Below the pieces are notes generated by a model. The model was not told the DNA's origin, ran no database searches, and worked only from the letters and a program-made list of their open reading frames with translations. A stretch of DNA of 64,000 nucleotides from Epiperipatus broadwayi (taxonomy: Eukaryota; Onychophora; Udeonychophora; Euonychophora; Peripatidae), in the NCBI GenBank assembly GCA_028023455.1, contig JAQFVV010000022.1, forward strand, positions 7,459,100-7,523,099, read 5' to 3'. Both the position numbers and the translations under genes were made by a program. This document shows positions 1 to 10,532 of the stretch, piece by piece (positions within the stretch are counted from its first letter, which is position 1; every line of letters begins with the position of its first letter).

Positions 1-1399
1 TGATCTGGAGTTTAAGTTTGGATTGGATATTTTAGCTAGTAAGCAGACATATCTTGTTTTTTTTTTCAGGTAGTTGACTTATGGATAACTAGTTAGCCAT
101 ATAGTATTTGTTAAATAACTCGATATCTAGCTATTACTAGATAAAGTTGAAATGGCAATAAATCTGGGTTTATCAGATGAATAGTGGGGTTTGTATCATT
201 AAATAGTATTTGTTTAGATAGAACATTATTACTGATCTGCCTAACTCAGATTGACCTGTGATCTTTACCCTTAACTCTTAGGTAATGAATCTATTATTTA
301 ACTTTACTTTTTATAGGTAAGTAGAAAACAGTATTATCAGAAACTAATCAGACTTTCAAGTATTAAATATTAATTATTCCTTATTAGCTCAAAAATAATA
401 AGTAGATTTTGCAAAAACCTGTTCTATATGTATTTTTTTTTATATATCAATTGTATCTCTTACACTGAATGTATACTTTTTTATTTTTTTTCTCTAGTAT
501 TTTATTTTGCTTTATTTATTTTCTTTACATTTTTATTATGTTTGATTACTAATATCTGTCTTGTGCATAGCAATATAGAATGTTGTTTACCATGTTAAGC
601 ATTCAATGACTTCCTCTGTTTGCTTTCAACATCTGCATTAGGAGCAGTAATTTACTGTATTTATTCTCCAGAGTCATCTAGTGCAGGTTTGAGTAATCAA
701 TGGACACTTAATGATAGTGCTATATCCAAATCCACAGAGTAGTTTCTAGTTACATTTAGGGTTTCTTGATTTCTTAAGTTTATAATTAATGACTTTGAAA
801 TAAATATATTGAATAATAGCTAACACAAATGTAGAATATTGCTATTCGTCGTTAATTTCAATCATTCCAACAGCAAAACATTTAAAATTGCACAGAAGAA
901 ATAAAATATAAACTACTTTCATGTTTCAAATCTAATAAATAATTAAAAATACTAGGATTTTAAAAATTGAATCAAGTATGAAAACACTCAACGTGTTTCT
1001 GAGAAATAGCCAATAATATTTCTTGTGTTAAAAAATATAGCTAGATTAATCATTTATATAATTAATTGATGTCATTATTAAAAAAAAATGAAAATTCCAA
1101 AACTATAAGGATAATATTGTTATTGGAATCTGATGTGGATACAATATGTAAATGAAAACTCGATGGAATAAAAATAGACATAGATTGCTTATACTCTGAC
1201 ATTGTAGTGATTAACAAAGGAAGTAAAGTGGACTAGAAGATTTCTTCAGTAGAAAGCACTGTTTTATTTGGGCCATGGTCAATAAAGAAATGATATGACA
1301 TCTAAAGATTTTCATTGGAACAACAGATATCATTTGGATTCCATTCACTATCTGAGCACTTTTAATTAAGTGAAAAATAAATTGAAAAGTTGTATGATG
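1..1399. other. A+T-rich DNA, no recognised feature
   Basis: No open frame with family resemblance, no terminal repeats and no tRNA-like boxes were seen. FAHD1 exon 1 was looked for here and not found. Confidence 0.5.
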
Positions 1400-1841
1400 A
1401 CTTATAGGAGATTAAAACAGGCAAAACTCTATACATATTGCCACTCAGTGCAAGCCCGAGTGATCAATGGATGCTGGAAGGCTTGTGCCTAAAATCCCCA
1501 TCTAGTGCTTATTCATCCAATATCCCCAGATTTGTTTCTGGCTTGTGACCTTCATCAGTAAGGATCCTTGGATCTGAGAACACTGCACCTAGATCTTAGG
1601 ATCTAATGTGACCCTCCAGCAGGCTTCTCACTGATGGAGGACACAAGCCAGAAGCTAGTCTGGGATATTGGAGGAGTAGGCACTAGATGGGGATTTTACG
1701 CACAAGCCTTCTGGCATTTATTGATTACTCTGGCTTGCACTGAGTGGCAATATGTATAGAGAGAGTTTTGCCTGTTTTAATAACAGTTATAAGCAAGCAT
1801 AAGAAATGGTGATCACGTGATGTTTATTCACTTATAGGAGA
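1400..1841. mobile_element. F1 hammerhead foldback element, copy a, with 12-nt target-site duplication
   Basis: A 418-bp palindromic element (1412-1829) flanked by the identical 12-mer ACTTATAGGAGA at 1400-1411 and 1830-1841. Two inverted arms of about 180 bp meet near 1605. Each arm carries a decayed hammerhead: - strand, TCATCAG at 1552-1558; + strand, CTGATGG at 1631-1637 with the cleavage C at 1660. The right end carries the family terminus with GATCACGTGATGTT. The length of the duplication points to retroposition or a MULE-like mechanism. The ribozyme core makes retrozyme-type retroposition the better explanation. Confidence 0.75.
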
Positions 1842-2429
1842 AATTGACACAGTTTAAATGCAGGTCTTAATTTTAACAATCAGTATTTGAAATACCAAGT
1901 TGGAATTAGAAAGCATTGACATTAGACTATATTGGAAAGAAGAAATGAATAGAGAATGATTAATACATTTTTGTTATTTTAATATTTTTTTATATTGTCA
2001 ATGCAATTTTTAAACAACCAATATGCTGAACATCAATGGATGAAGTTCTCAAAAGCAAATAGATTTCTTGACTCTTAGTAATAGAAAATTTTAGTTTAAT
2101 AGGAAAAGTATGTCTAAAGGAAGATTGTAGAGCAAATCAAAAATTATTCATATTTATTGAATTTGAAAACAACAACAAACTACAAATATGTATAGCATCC
2201 TAGATATAAGCAAAAAATAATACCATCAATTAATTTGATATTTTGGATGTAATTGAGTGGAAACCAGATGAATTGTTAATGGAATTGAAATATTTAAAAA
2301 TAAATCTTGAGAAAATTTGACAAAGATGGAACAGGTCTGTTTTCCCTTTTTGTTTTAAAACATGATTGATCTAGGTATATATTTATTAACAACTAAATAT
2401 ACAATTATCCACTCTCCTTTCATTTTAAG
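1842..2429. other. A+T-rich intronic DNA upstream of the FAHD1 exon
   Basis: No supported feature other than the polypyrimidine stretch just before 2430. Confidence 0.5.
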
Positions 2430-2529
2430 ATCCAGAGCAGCAGAGTTTGGCCAACTAGAACTTCCAGACAAACCAGTTATATTTCTTAAACCGACTACAG
2501 CTTATGTTTCTCAAGGAAACCCTATAAAG
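2430..2529 (+). CDS. FAHD1: FAHD1 internal exon (N-terminal part of the FAH fold)
   Basis: Encodes about 33 residues including VIFLKPTTAY, the conserved [VI]LFLKP[ST]TAY strand of fumarylacetoacetate-hydrolase family proteins. The match is to FAHD1, a mitochondrial acylpyruvase / oxaloacetate decarboxylase acting on acylpyruvates and oxaloacetate with Mg2+. The exon follows an AG acceptor (pyrimidine-rich CTCTCCTTTCATTTTAAG) and ends AAG|GTAAGA, a strong donor. It starts at the third base of a codon and ends on a codon boundary, so it joins in phase to the exon at 10533. The usual N-terminal stretch with the VGRNYADH-like motif is not found upstream in the window, so exon 1 lies before base 1. 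The open frame back to the ATG at 2362 is intron read-through, not the true start. Confidence 0.85.
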
Positions 2530-2939
2530 GTAAGAAAAAAAATGAGTTTTTAAAATTAATAAAATAATTTTTTCTTCACACTTCTATGCCACTACTGTAA
2601 ACTTTAGTAATTGATAGATGCTAGATGATAGTGCTTGATAAATTTCTATCAAGTGCCTAGAGATGTGTGTGTGGAGGGGGGGGAGTACTGCTGAAATAGC
2701 TATGAGTAAGCTGAAGACGTGATAGAGTCTCATGATATATAATTTTTAAAAAAATCTAAAAAAAAATAATAAGCATTTGTTCTAAACCTTAATAATATTT
2801 ATTGATATTAAGATATTGCTTGATTAATTGTAAGATGTATTCAGAAAAGGTCCAGATAAGTGAAGAATATCAGAATATCGACAACTTATCATCATCTGGT
2901 CTGAATAAAAAAATTTTTAGTTTTCAATCAAGTGTAGAA

Positions 2940-3135
2940 ATTACTTTTTTAGATAGCCAGTTTACAGTCAAATCAGCTAACTATTTAACATTTGCTCAGT
3001 AAATGGGTATCCAGTTTACATTAACTAGAAATAATCTTTTGATCCAATAATTGACAAGCCTCATGAGTAATGCCTTCCCCATGTGTTTTTCTATTGAGGG
3101 ATCATTAGAATGATCTTTATCCTGTGGTGGACAAT
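2940..3135 (+). repeat. SINE-3 family copy (degenerate)
   Basis: Shares the order CAGCTAACTATYTAA, then CARTAAATGGG, then TTGACAAGCC and GTAATGCCTT with copies at about 12100-12315, 15090-15260, 37080-37275 and 40490-40780. No coding potential; the family is about 200-250 bp long. I could not place it in a named SINE family. Confidence 0.5.
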
Positions 3136-3636
3136 TTAAAGATGAATTTACATTTTATGTACATCTGTGTTCTATGATACATTTTATATACGAACATACA
3201 TTTTATATACATCTGTATTGTATGGTACTAGCTGTTAGTAATCGATTTTAACAAGTGAATTCTTTTTTTACTACAGAAAGTTTTCATAACCACTAGTTTA
3301 AAGCTGTTACTAAATTTGTTCATGTCATTTTGGCTAAGTAAATGTGATGTGATGCACTGAGACTTCTCCTTATACAGAGTCAGGAATCTCTTAACCATTA
3401 TGCTCACAGAAACCTGTTAGCCACTTTACCTTTTCTTTCCATTCCCCATCCTAAGTTTTTCCCATATTCTTCTCTATCCTGCTCCATTCCATTTCCACAA
3501 CATAATCTTTGTCAACTCCATAGCCTTTATATCTAAATCCCACTTATCTTTACCAGACCCAGCATAAAACAAATAATCTACTTTCTGTATAATCATTTTG
3601 TTTATAATTATTCTTCCACAACTTCATTATCTGTAT

Positions 3637-4053
3637 TCATTCTGCTTTTAGGCATTTACATTCAATTAAAAGATGACTAATATTTTCTATGTCTTCCTTA
3701 CACAACTTGCAGACTAAATCACTCACATTTTTCCATTTATGTATATATTCTCTTGTTGTTAAAGATCCTGTTCGAGCCTTAAACAGTAAACTAATTTTCT
3801 TGCTATTATCATAAATTAACTTACCCTCAATATTCTGTTTACTTCTATATATGTTTAAACTCCTTTTACTCTCCATGCTAACTCTCCCTCTCTCCAACTC
3901 CCTATTCTTTATTAATGCATTTATTCTTTTATCCCATTCCTTGCAACTATAACACTTAAACAATTCTCCTAACACAATCATCCCACCTTTGTATAAGTAT
4001 ACTGACATACATTCTTTATCCAAATTTTCTGCATACCATACTACCTTTCTCAC
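3637..4053 (-). pseudogene. LINE C-terminal region with Cys-His motif
   Basis: A 138-residue open stretch ending in CKLCKEDIENISHLLIECK, a CxxC-(x)n-H-(x)4-C zinc-knuckle-like motif. The same module is found in the three other copies. The overlapping + strand open frames at 3989 and 4539 are shadows of this element. Confidence 0.8.
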
Positions 4054-4399
4054 TTATCCTGTTGCCTGCCCTATACTCATAACCCAATTAAATACTATTT
4101 TGAATATTCTCCTATTACTCATGAACTGCGATCTACCAGACATTTCATTTTGCTTTTTATATCTCTCATATAAAAACTTGACCATCCCATTTCTTCTTGA
4201 ATTGCCTCCTTTGCTGTCCACACATCTGCATCTAATGCTTGCCTTCCTACTTCTCTTTATACTTTTTTTAAGTAATCTATCACCCTTTTACTAACACATA
4301 ACACAATGCTTCCATATATTATCCCTGCTACTGCCACTCCCTTCCATACAATTTTAGCTACATCTCATTTATTATATGAAAACACTGTTAATTTCTTTA

Positions 4400-4777
4400 T
4401 CAGTCCATTTCTTTTCTTTGCTTCATTAATCTTTTTTTTTTCCATTCATCCAAGTAATTTCTCTGATTACTTAAGACAATTCCCAAATAGTTATACCTAT
4501 TAACCACATTTAACTTTATACCCCCTAATAAAAATTCTTTGTCTTCACTTTCCCCAGTATTAATCATCATTATTTTTGATTTTTCTTTGCTAAATTTATT
4601 CTCTATCTGTTTATCCACTCTTGCACATGTCCCCAGTATAACTTTCATATCTTCCCTTTTTTCTGTCCTCAAAAAGACATCATCCGCAAATAAAAGACCC
4701 GATAATGTATATACTCCCTTGTCAACTATTAATGATATCTCTACCCCTCTTCCTAATCTTTCTATTGCTCTCTCCAT
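4400..4777 (-). pseudogene. LINE reverse transcriptase, catalytic palm/thumb segment
   Basis: A 125-residue open stretch with the FADD catalytic box in SGLLFADDVFL, followed by a KEKSKIMMIN segment and the NRYNYLGIVLS strand common to non-LTR RTs. Continuous with copy A but separated from its neighbours by stops. Confidence 0.8.
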
Positions 4778-4956
4778 TTATCTCAAATATAACAAAAATA
4801 AAATAGGCGACATGGGATATCCTTGCCTTGGTCCCACCCCATTTTTAACTTTAACTAATTCTATATTGCCTAATTGATATATAATTATTTTCATTAAATC
4901 TCTTAATGAGATCCAATAAAGCTCCATTCATTCCCAAATTTACTAAACTTATCCAT

Positions 4957-5096
4957 AATCTATTTCTATTTACTCTATCATATGCCTTCTCTATATATAT
5001 AAAAACCATATATAACTGCTTACCTAATCTATTTCTATTTACTCTATCATATGCCTTCTCTCTCTATATATAAAAACCATATATAACTGCTTACCT
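4957..5096 (-). repeat. 69-bp tandem duplication inside LINE copy A
   Basis: Two near-identical 69-bp units start at 4957 and 5026. The duplication repeats the RT palm segment EKAYDRVNRNRL and a TA-rich stretch and shifts the frame. The units differ by only a few bases, so the duplication is probably younger than most of the element's decay. Confidence 0.85.
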
Positions 5097-5106
5097 ATAT
5101 TTCTAC

Positions 5107-5364
5107 TCATATAACTACAAATAAACTATCTCCTATATGCCTATCCGATCGAAAATGTCCTTGTATTTCTCCCACTATATTATTTTCTTCCATCCATTTT
5201 GTGATTCTTCCAGCCATCATGTATGTGAACACTTTGTATAACACTGATGTTACCGCTAATGGTCTATAATTGCTTAGCTTTCTATGATCCTTACCCTTTC
5301 CTTTAAACAGTAGCCTTACTCTTGTATTACTCCAACTATATGGAAAATCTCTCTTCTGTGCCAT
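5107..5364 (-). pseudogene. LINE reverse transcriptase, fingers segment
   Basis: An 85-residue open segment with KGKGKDHRKLSNYRPLAV and GHFRSDRHIGDSLF, matching RT motifs 1-2a of non-LTR elements. The frame breaks downstream at the tandem duplication (4957-5096). It belongs to LINE copy A. Confidence 0.8.
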
Positions 5365-5964
5365 CTTATTAAAGCATTATAATAGGTTTAATTTTGTTCT
5401 ATGTCCTAAATTCATTACTATCTTGCTGCCTTCTATCCAAACCTCTTGCCTTTCCACTTTTCAGTTTTATTCCTGCCTCATTCAGTTCATTTTCTGTAAA
5501 CCTACTATTTCCATCACTCTGTCCTTCGCACCTAACATCTTTTCTATATCTATTACATACTCATTTAAAATTGTTTCTAATTCTTCTCTAGAGTTACACT
5601 CTTTCCCTCATCATCTAGTAATACTATTTCTCCCCTACATTCCTTCTTTTAATGTATTTCCAAAATGTTTTACTCCCATCTCTTCCACTTTTATTAATAT
5701 CCTCCAACAATTTACTATTCAATTTTATTGTCTCTATAATTATCTATTTAAGCCAACTTCTTTTTTTAAAAAATACTTTTCCCATTTAACATTAACATCT
5801 TTTTCACTTTCTTTATTCTTAATAGTACACTTATATTCTCTGCATGCTTTCCCCCTCTCTTTTACACTTTTACTCTCTCTTTCCCATTATTTTTATTCTT
5901 CTGAATATTCTTACCTAAAATTCTATTTGCCATTTTTTTTATTTCAACACAAATTCATTAGGCT

Positions 5965-6640
5965 AGTGAAATGCCATCTAGTGAAAGTTTATGTTTTCCT
6001 TCTTTATTTTACTTTTTAGTTAAGAATAACTTAGTCCCAGTGTGTAAAATATGAAAATATAACATCTTTATAGACACAAACATATATATATATACAAAAC
6101 AAACATTCTTAGGATATAATGAATAACTACCCTCTAATCAGAATAATTTTATTAATAAAGTAATATATTTTTTACAAATAGTTTTAAATACTCTATAAAT
6201 GACAATAGTTTATATAAAGGTAAAGTAGAACGAAGACTTCTCCAATACAAATACAATGATAAAGGCTTTGCTAATCTGGCTTAACAATTCTTAAATGATG
6301 GGAAGGTTAGATGATTTGGCCAGATTTCACCTAAAAAAAATTTCCAAGTTTCACCTGTGTGAGTTTTACATACAAGTCATGGACCTAATCTGATGCATTA
6401 TACCATGAGACAGTATATATATTATTCATAAACTTAAGAGTCCTTTACCCTCTTCTAGAACTATCTACTCTATACTTGGGTATCATTGAGAATCAAATTT
6501 CCAGTTTGACAGATTTCTGGATCTTGCCTTCATCAGTGAAAACTAGGACTCAAATAACTTGAGAATGTAAATGCCACCATTACTTCTTTATAATATTGAA
6601 ACTAATAATCTGAAATTTAAAAAATAACCATAAGTTTTTC
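5965..6640. other. intronic DNA with a weak hammerhead-like relic near 6490-6545
   Basis: The - strand reads CTGATGA (6512-6518 complement), then a GAAA further on and a TGTC, so an old ribozyme repeat is possible. Stem I is not cleanly paired. The rest shows nothing recognisable. Confidence 0.3.
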
Positions 6641-6896
6641 AAACACATGCTAACTCAGTTCATAGTTATATAGGCCTGGCACCAGGTTCATTTATATATA
6701 TATATATATAATTGTTAAAGCTATTAATATATGGTGTCTGAACTTAGTTCAATCCCATATAACTATTTAAATTAGATAGCTGGATTTGAAGACCTGGATG
6801 TCTGAAAATTTCAGATTTTCTACTTAATAATTAACCATTAGATAAATGCTGGACTTGGGCTGGTATTATTAGATCTAATGTCTGAATATCTTAGTG

Positions 6897-6936
6897 CCTC
6901 ACTGATGACAGCCAGTATCTATAAACTGGTCTGGGG
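6897..6936 (+). ncRNA. hammerhead ribozyme, F2 unit 1 (G12 lost)
   Basis: Stem I is CCTCA (6897-6901) with TGGGG (6932-6936). The core CTGATGA is at 6902-6908. The near-palindromic stem III strand ACTGGT (6925-6930) is followed by cleavage residue C6931. The GAA after stem II reads TAA, so this copy is probably inactive. Confidence 0.65.
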
Positions 6937-7269
6937 ATAGGGATATTCGGAAAAGCTTGTTAAGAGCTATTCACGCTCAATATATAATGTTTGTAGTTCA
7001 AGCTTATTAAATTAAGTCACGTGATATATGACTATTTCCTTGCAATTATAGTTTTTATATTCAGGCTTTGGCAATGTTATATTGTTAAAGCTATTAATAT
7101 ATGGTTATCTGAACTTAGTTCAGTCCCATATGGCCATTTAAGTTAGATAGCTGAATTTGAAGACTTATGGATGTTTGAAATTTTCACATTTTTTACTTAA
7201 TAGTTAATCATTAGATAAATGCTGGACTTGAGCTGGTATTTTTAGATCTAATGTCTGGATATCTTAGTT

Positions 7270-7309
7270 CCTCACTGATGACAGCCAGCAGCTAGAAACT
7301 TGTCTGGGG
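7270..7309 (+). ncRNA. hammerhead ribozyme, F2 unit 2
   Basis: Stem I is CCTCA (7270-7274) with TGGGG (7305-7309). Core CTGATGA is at 7275-7281, stem II AGC/GCT has a C·A first pair, GAA is at 7295-7297, stem III is ACTTGT and the cleavage residue is C7304. Core residues are complete; stem III is no longer a perfect palindrome. Confidence 0.7.
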
Positions 7310-7379
7310 ATAGGACTATTCACACTCATTATAATATATATATATATATATAGAGAGAGAGACCTCAGTTGTATAACAT

Positions 7380-7635
7380 CCATATGTTTGAATAGTGTAA
7401 AGTATAAGGTAGTTATTAGATACACAAGGGTATTAGTTCTAATTTTGAATTCTATTCTTCATTAATGAAGGCAAAAATTAAAGACCCTCAGTCTGGAGAT
7501 GGTGATTTTGTTGCACTATATTAATTATCTGGTGTCTATTGATTACTCAAAGCTACCATGGATGGTTCTAGAATGGGATGATAAGAACTGCTCTTGGAAG
7601 CATGGGAAATCATGTGATGTTTATATTCGTATATA
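7380..7635 (+). mobile_element. F1-like hammerhead element, old degenerate copy
   Basis: The order matches the right arm of F1: TTAATGAAGGC (for CTGATGAAGGC), then CAGTCTGGAGAT, then CTATTGATTACTC, then the terminus AATCATGTGATGTTTA. The ribozyme core is mutated beyond function. Confidence 0.5.
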
Positions 7636-8164
7636 ATAATCACTTTTTTTTAAATTATGTTCCAACTGACTACAATGACAAACATCAGTATTTTATTATT
7701 ATATGTCTATTTTTAGATCTTTTACAGATTTAAAATAAATTTGATAAAAGATTACAAAATGAAGAAAATTTACAACAAAAGCTGATATTTTTCAGTCTAG
7801 TGAGCAGATTATAATTTTAATAATATTATTATATATAAAAATATAAAGTTATATACTTTTTTTTAGTTTTTGATGAAGAAACTACATTTATCATCCAAGA
7901 AATATTGAAGACTTTATTATAGATATATGCTATCATTCAGAAAATATAATAGCAGTATACTAGACCAGCATATGGATAATCCATTATTTAGTATTCAAAG
8001 CAATACAATAGTTATATATATGAGTAAACTCATATTATATTAGTAAATATGTTCTGTCATGTCATGTTATGTTTATATGTAATAGTATATATGCATGTAA
8101 ATATGATTTATACTATATTTATTATTAACACATAAAACAAATATACACTTTGTATTTGCAATAG

Positions 8165-8680
8165 TTTACAATGACTATACTTTGCCTGCTACTTTTGGTA
8201 AGGTATAGCTCCTATTTCTAGGGTGAACTATGGAAGAAGGGACTACATGTGTCATTATAGGTTTCCTGACACTTTCCAGCGGTATCTTGTCAGCCTGACT
8301 TGTGATTAGATTCAGCTGAACTATGATAGCTTGTCTCGTGCCAATATTTTGTTCTAGCAGCCCCCAGTCCTGAATGTGGATTTGGTTTGCTGTATTAACC
8401 ATTTAGCGTAATCACTATTGTCTGGAGAAAAGAAATTTTGTCTTTCAGCTTTGTGACAATAGTTCTCTCAGAACTTGTATGGAGAATGTGAATTCTGTCT
8501 TTCAGCTTTATGACAGTAGCCCTACCTCAAAAAAGGCTATTTATTGCCAGATCTCCATCCTTAATGGGAACATCTGGATTCAGTCAGCCATTGACTACAT
8601 ATTTTCTATCTGTTCATGGAATGAATGCTCAATACGATCTAGATAAGATGGAATCTGGACTAGTCCATTATTTGAATGCC
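8165..8680. repeat. F7 unclassified interspersed repeat, copy 1
   Basis: Resembles 30990-31370: both have a CTGACAAGCTTGYCTCATGT-like block, a block near TGTGGACTTGTGCCAC, and a closing GATCTnATnAAGAnnnAATC block. It contains a 75-codon open frame on the - strand (8175-8402) that is not shared by the second copy, so it is unlikely to be coding. No termini identified. Confidence 0.4.
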
Positions 8681-8904
8681 AGTTGAAGTACGACATGTCA
8701 CTATCATGGTGTCTAAATTATTTAATGGGGCACAGAGTCGTGAAGATCTCTAATGGTGTCCTGGAATATGTTTGATTCTCGATGCTCAATTACTTTCATT
8801 AGACTACACAAAAGATCCTTTTAGAGTTTCAAATTAAGATATATTTTTGATGTGACAAATTTGGAGATCAAGTTGGCCAAAAAATATGTATTTTTGTAGA
8901 TATA

Positions 8905-9050
8905 GTTTTAGGAATTCTGTGTATGATTGAGTACAAAGATATAATAATGGAATCTGGAGTTCCAAGTTCCATAAATCATGATCCTGATTTTATCACTCTG
9001 GTGGCCATATTTCATAACAACTTCTGAGCAATAAACTATCTGATTTTTTT
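8905..9050 (+). repeat. SINE-2 (tRNA-derived) copy
   Basis: Degraded tRNA-like head followed by the family's signature tail AACTTCTGAGCAATAAACTA. Related copies: 9150-9280, 11085-11215, 13790-13930, 15650-15745 (- strand) and 37315-37460. Confidence 0.5.
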
Positions 9051-9149
9051 TACAAAAAAATATAATAATGCAATTTATGTTATGGAAATACTTTACATGT
9101 TATAAATTTATTTCAAATTACTCCATTTTTTTTTTGTCTTTCAAGATTT

Positions 9150-9280
9150 AGTACATTTTGTAGAGTGGTGGATTCGTAAGGGGCAAATTTATGAATTATG
9201 GTTGCAATTATGTCTTTTCCAATGCTTGAACTTGTTATGATCTGAGCAATGAACTATTCAATATTTTTACTTTTATTATT
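9150..9280 (+). repeat. SINE-2 copy
   Basis: GAGTGGTGGATTC head, CCAATGCTTGAACTTGTTAT body and GAGCAATGAACTATTCAAT tail, as in the other SINE-2 copies. Confidence 0.5.
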
Positions 9281-9289
9281 AATGGAGTG

Positions 9290-10499
9290 TGGCTATTTGT
9301 TATTTTTCTAGAATAAACAGAATTACATCCAGAAAAGCAATGACCTGGTCTTAAAAGTTTGAATTATTTTATCATAAACTTTCCATGTACTGGAAATGTA
9401 TACCAGAGATAAAAAGTTACTGTAACTGATAATATTTTATAACGATATACTTACTAGAAAAGTAATGCAGATATAGTATGCCAGTCTATAGTCATATGAT
9501 TGCCAGACAATAATTTTCAATGCCTCATTAAAGTTTTGACTCATCACAAACATAGTATGCAGTTGTCATTTATTTCTGCTCCTATATCCTAGAAAGATGA
9601 TGCTTTAATATCAGAACGAATTGTCACAATTATTAAGGAGCTTAATACTATGTTTGTTACATAGAATGCATAGTATGGAGATTACAGTTGCTAATAAAAA
9701 GTAAACTTTTGCCAGTAATTTATGACTATTACCTGTTGATAAGGTAATCTGTTTGAACATATGTTTATTTGAATGCCTCTATTTCTATGTCTACTGCTGC
9801 TACCTATCTATATCCATATTACCAAATATGGCTAATTGTTTTAACATTATAATATATGTATCATCAACCAGATTTGTAATGATTGCAAGGCCATTTCCTA
9901 TGAACTGTGACTTATTGTTGATACAGTTGATGACAGTTTTTAAATAGCACAAAATTTTGCTTCATTTAATATTGTAGTTTACATTCAACTTCAATTTTGG
10001 CCATTTTGTATTTTAATTACTGGTTTCTATGCTGTTGCATTACTTTCTTTTGAATGACAATATTTTGTGTTAATCAGAATATTAATACAAATTTACTCAT
10101 AAGAAGGAGGTATGGCATAATTATTAATGCACATAGACCAGATGAAGGTTTTTCTGACTCTAATTCATTGACCCATACAGATAGCTCACCATCTAGAAAA
10201 AATCATATAGTGAGCTCTTAGCCAACCTAGCGAGTCTTTTAAAATTGGCCAGTAAAAGGATATTCAGCTATTCTTATTTAGTCAGATGTAATAAGGATGG
10301 GAAAACATTAAAAACGTTTATTGCTAAGAAACTGGAAAACCTGGTAAGTAATTGTTGGAAAAGTTCTTTTGCAGGAGATTAAAAGTTGTTTAATTTTTAT
10401 ATATTCACAAACATACACTGCTCTAGTTGTATACTCTGTATAAATTAATTTGTATATTTTTTGTCTTTGTAATTGATTTAAGTAATTATCTATTGTTTT
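9290..10499. other. 3' part of the FAHD1 intron, nothing recognised
   Basis: A+T-rich, no supported gene or repeat. Short open frames (such as 9753-9947) have no family resemblance. Confidence 0.5.
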
Positions 10500-10532
10500 A
10501 TGTGTGCATGCATATACCATTTGTCTTTTCAG

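Larger units (their letters stand above)
3342..5960 (-). mobile_element. LINE (non-LTR retrotransposon) copy A, longest in window, degraded
   Basis: Reading the - strand from about 5960 to 3342, the order is: a charged linker; RT fingers (NYRPLAVTSVLYKVF at 5107-5364); the palm A box EKAYDRVNR; GVGPRQGYPMSPILF around 4790-4850; the catalytic box GLLFADDVFL near 4680-4710; a thumb; and a C-terminal Cys-His motif (CKLCKE ... HLLIECK, about 3660-3730). The 3' end carries a short TCACA-type repeat tail at 3342-3357. Several stops and frameshifts make it inactive. The C-terminal CxxC...H...C motif is typical of the Jockey/CR1/I groups; I do not assign a clade. Confidence 0.85.
6640..7352 (+). mobile_element. 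F2 hammerhead element, direct tandem of about 1.7 monomers
   Basis: The unit beginning ATTGTTAAAGCTATTAATAT recurs about 370 bases apart (about 6710 and 7082). Each unit ends in a hammerhead. The predicted cleavage sites after 6931 and 7304 are 373 nt apart, which is the monomer length. The array is bordered by TA microsatellites on both sides (about 6693-6710 and 7331-7352). Direct tandem copies with one ribozyme per unit are the genomic signature of retrozymes. Confidence 0.75.
2530..10532 (+). other. FAHD1 intron, about 8.0 kb, repeat-filled
   Basis: Bounded by GTAAGA at 2530 and TTTTCAG ending at 10532, with compatible phases on both sides. It contains a LINE copy in antisense orientation, a tandem hammerhead element (F2), a degraded F1 copy, an unclassified F7 repeat and two SINE-2 copies. 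The compact two-exon FAHD1 body has therefore been expanded almost entirely by mobile elements. Confidence 0.8.

Noticed and set aside
1412-1829. F1 as a classical TIR DNA transposon or MITE
   Set aside because: Duplications of 10-14 nt of variable length, arms ending at different points and a hammerhead core fit retroposition better. A MULE-type origin is not fully excluded.
5394-6019. + strand open frames opposite LINE copy A (5394-5591, 5423-6019, also 3989-4294, 4306-4503, 4539-4877)
   Set aside because: The opposite strand carries reverse-transcriptase motifs; these frames are shadows with phenylalanine/leucine/serine-rich low-complexity translation.
8175-8402. 75-codon - strand open frame
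   Set aside because: Lies in the F7 repeat; the second F7 copy (30990-31370) has stops in every frame, so no conserved coding.
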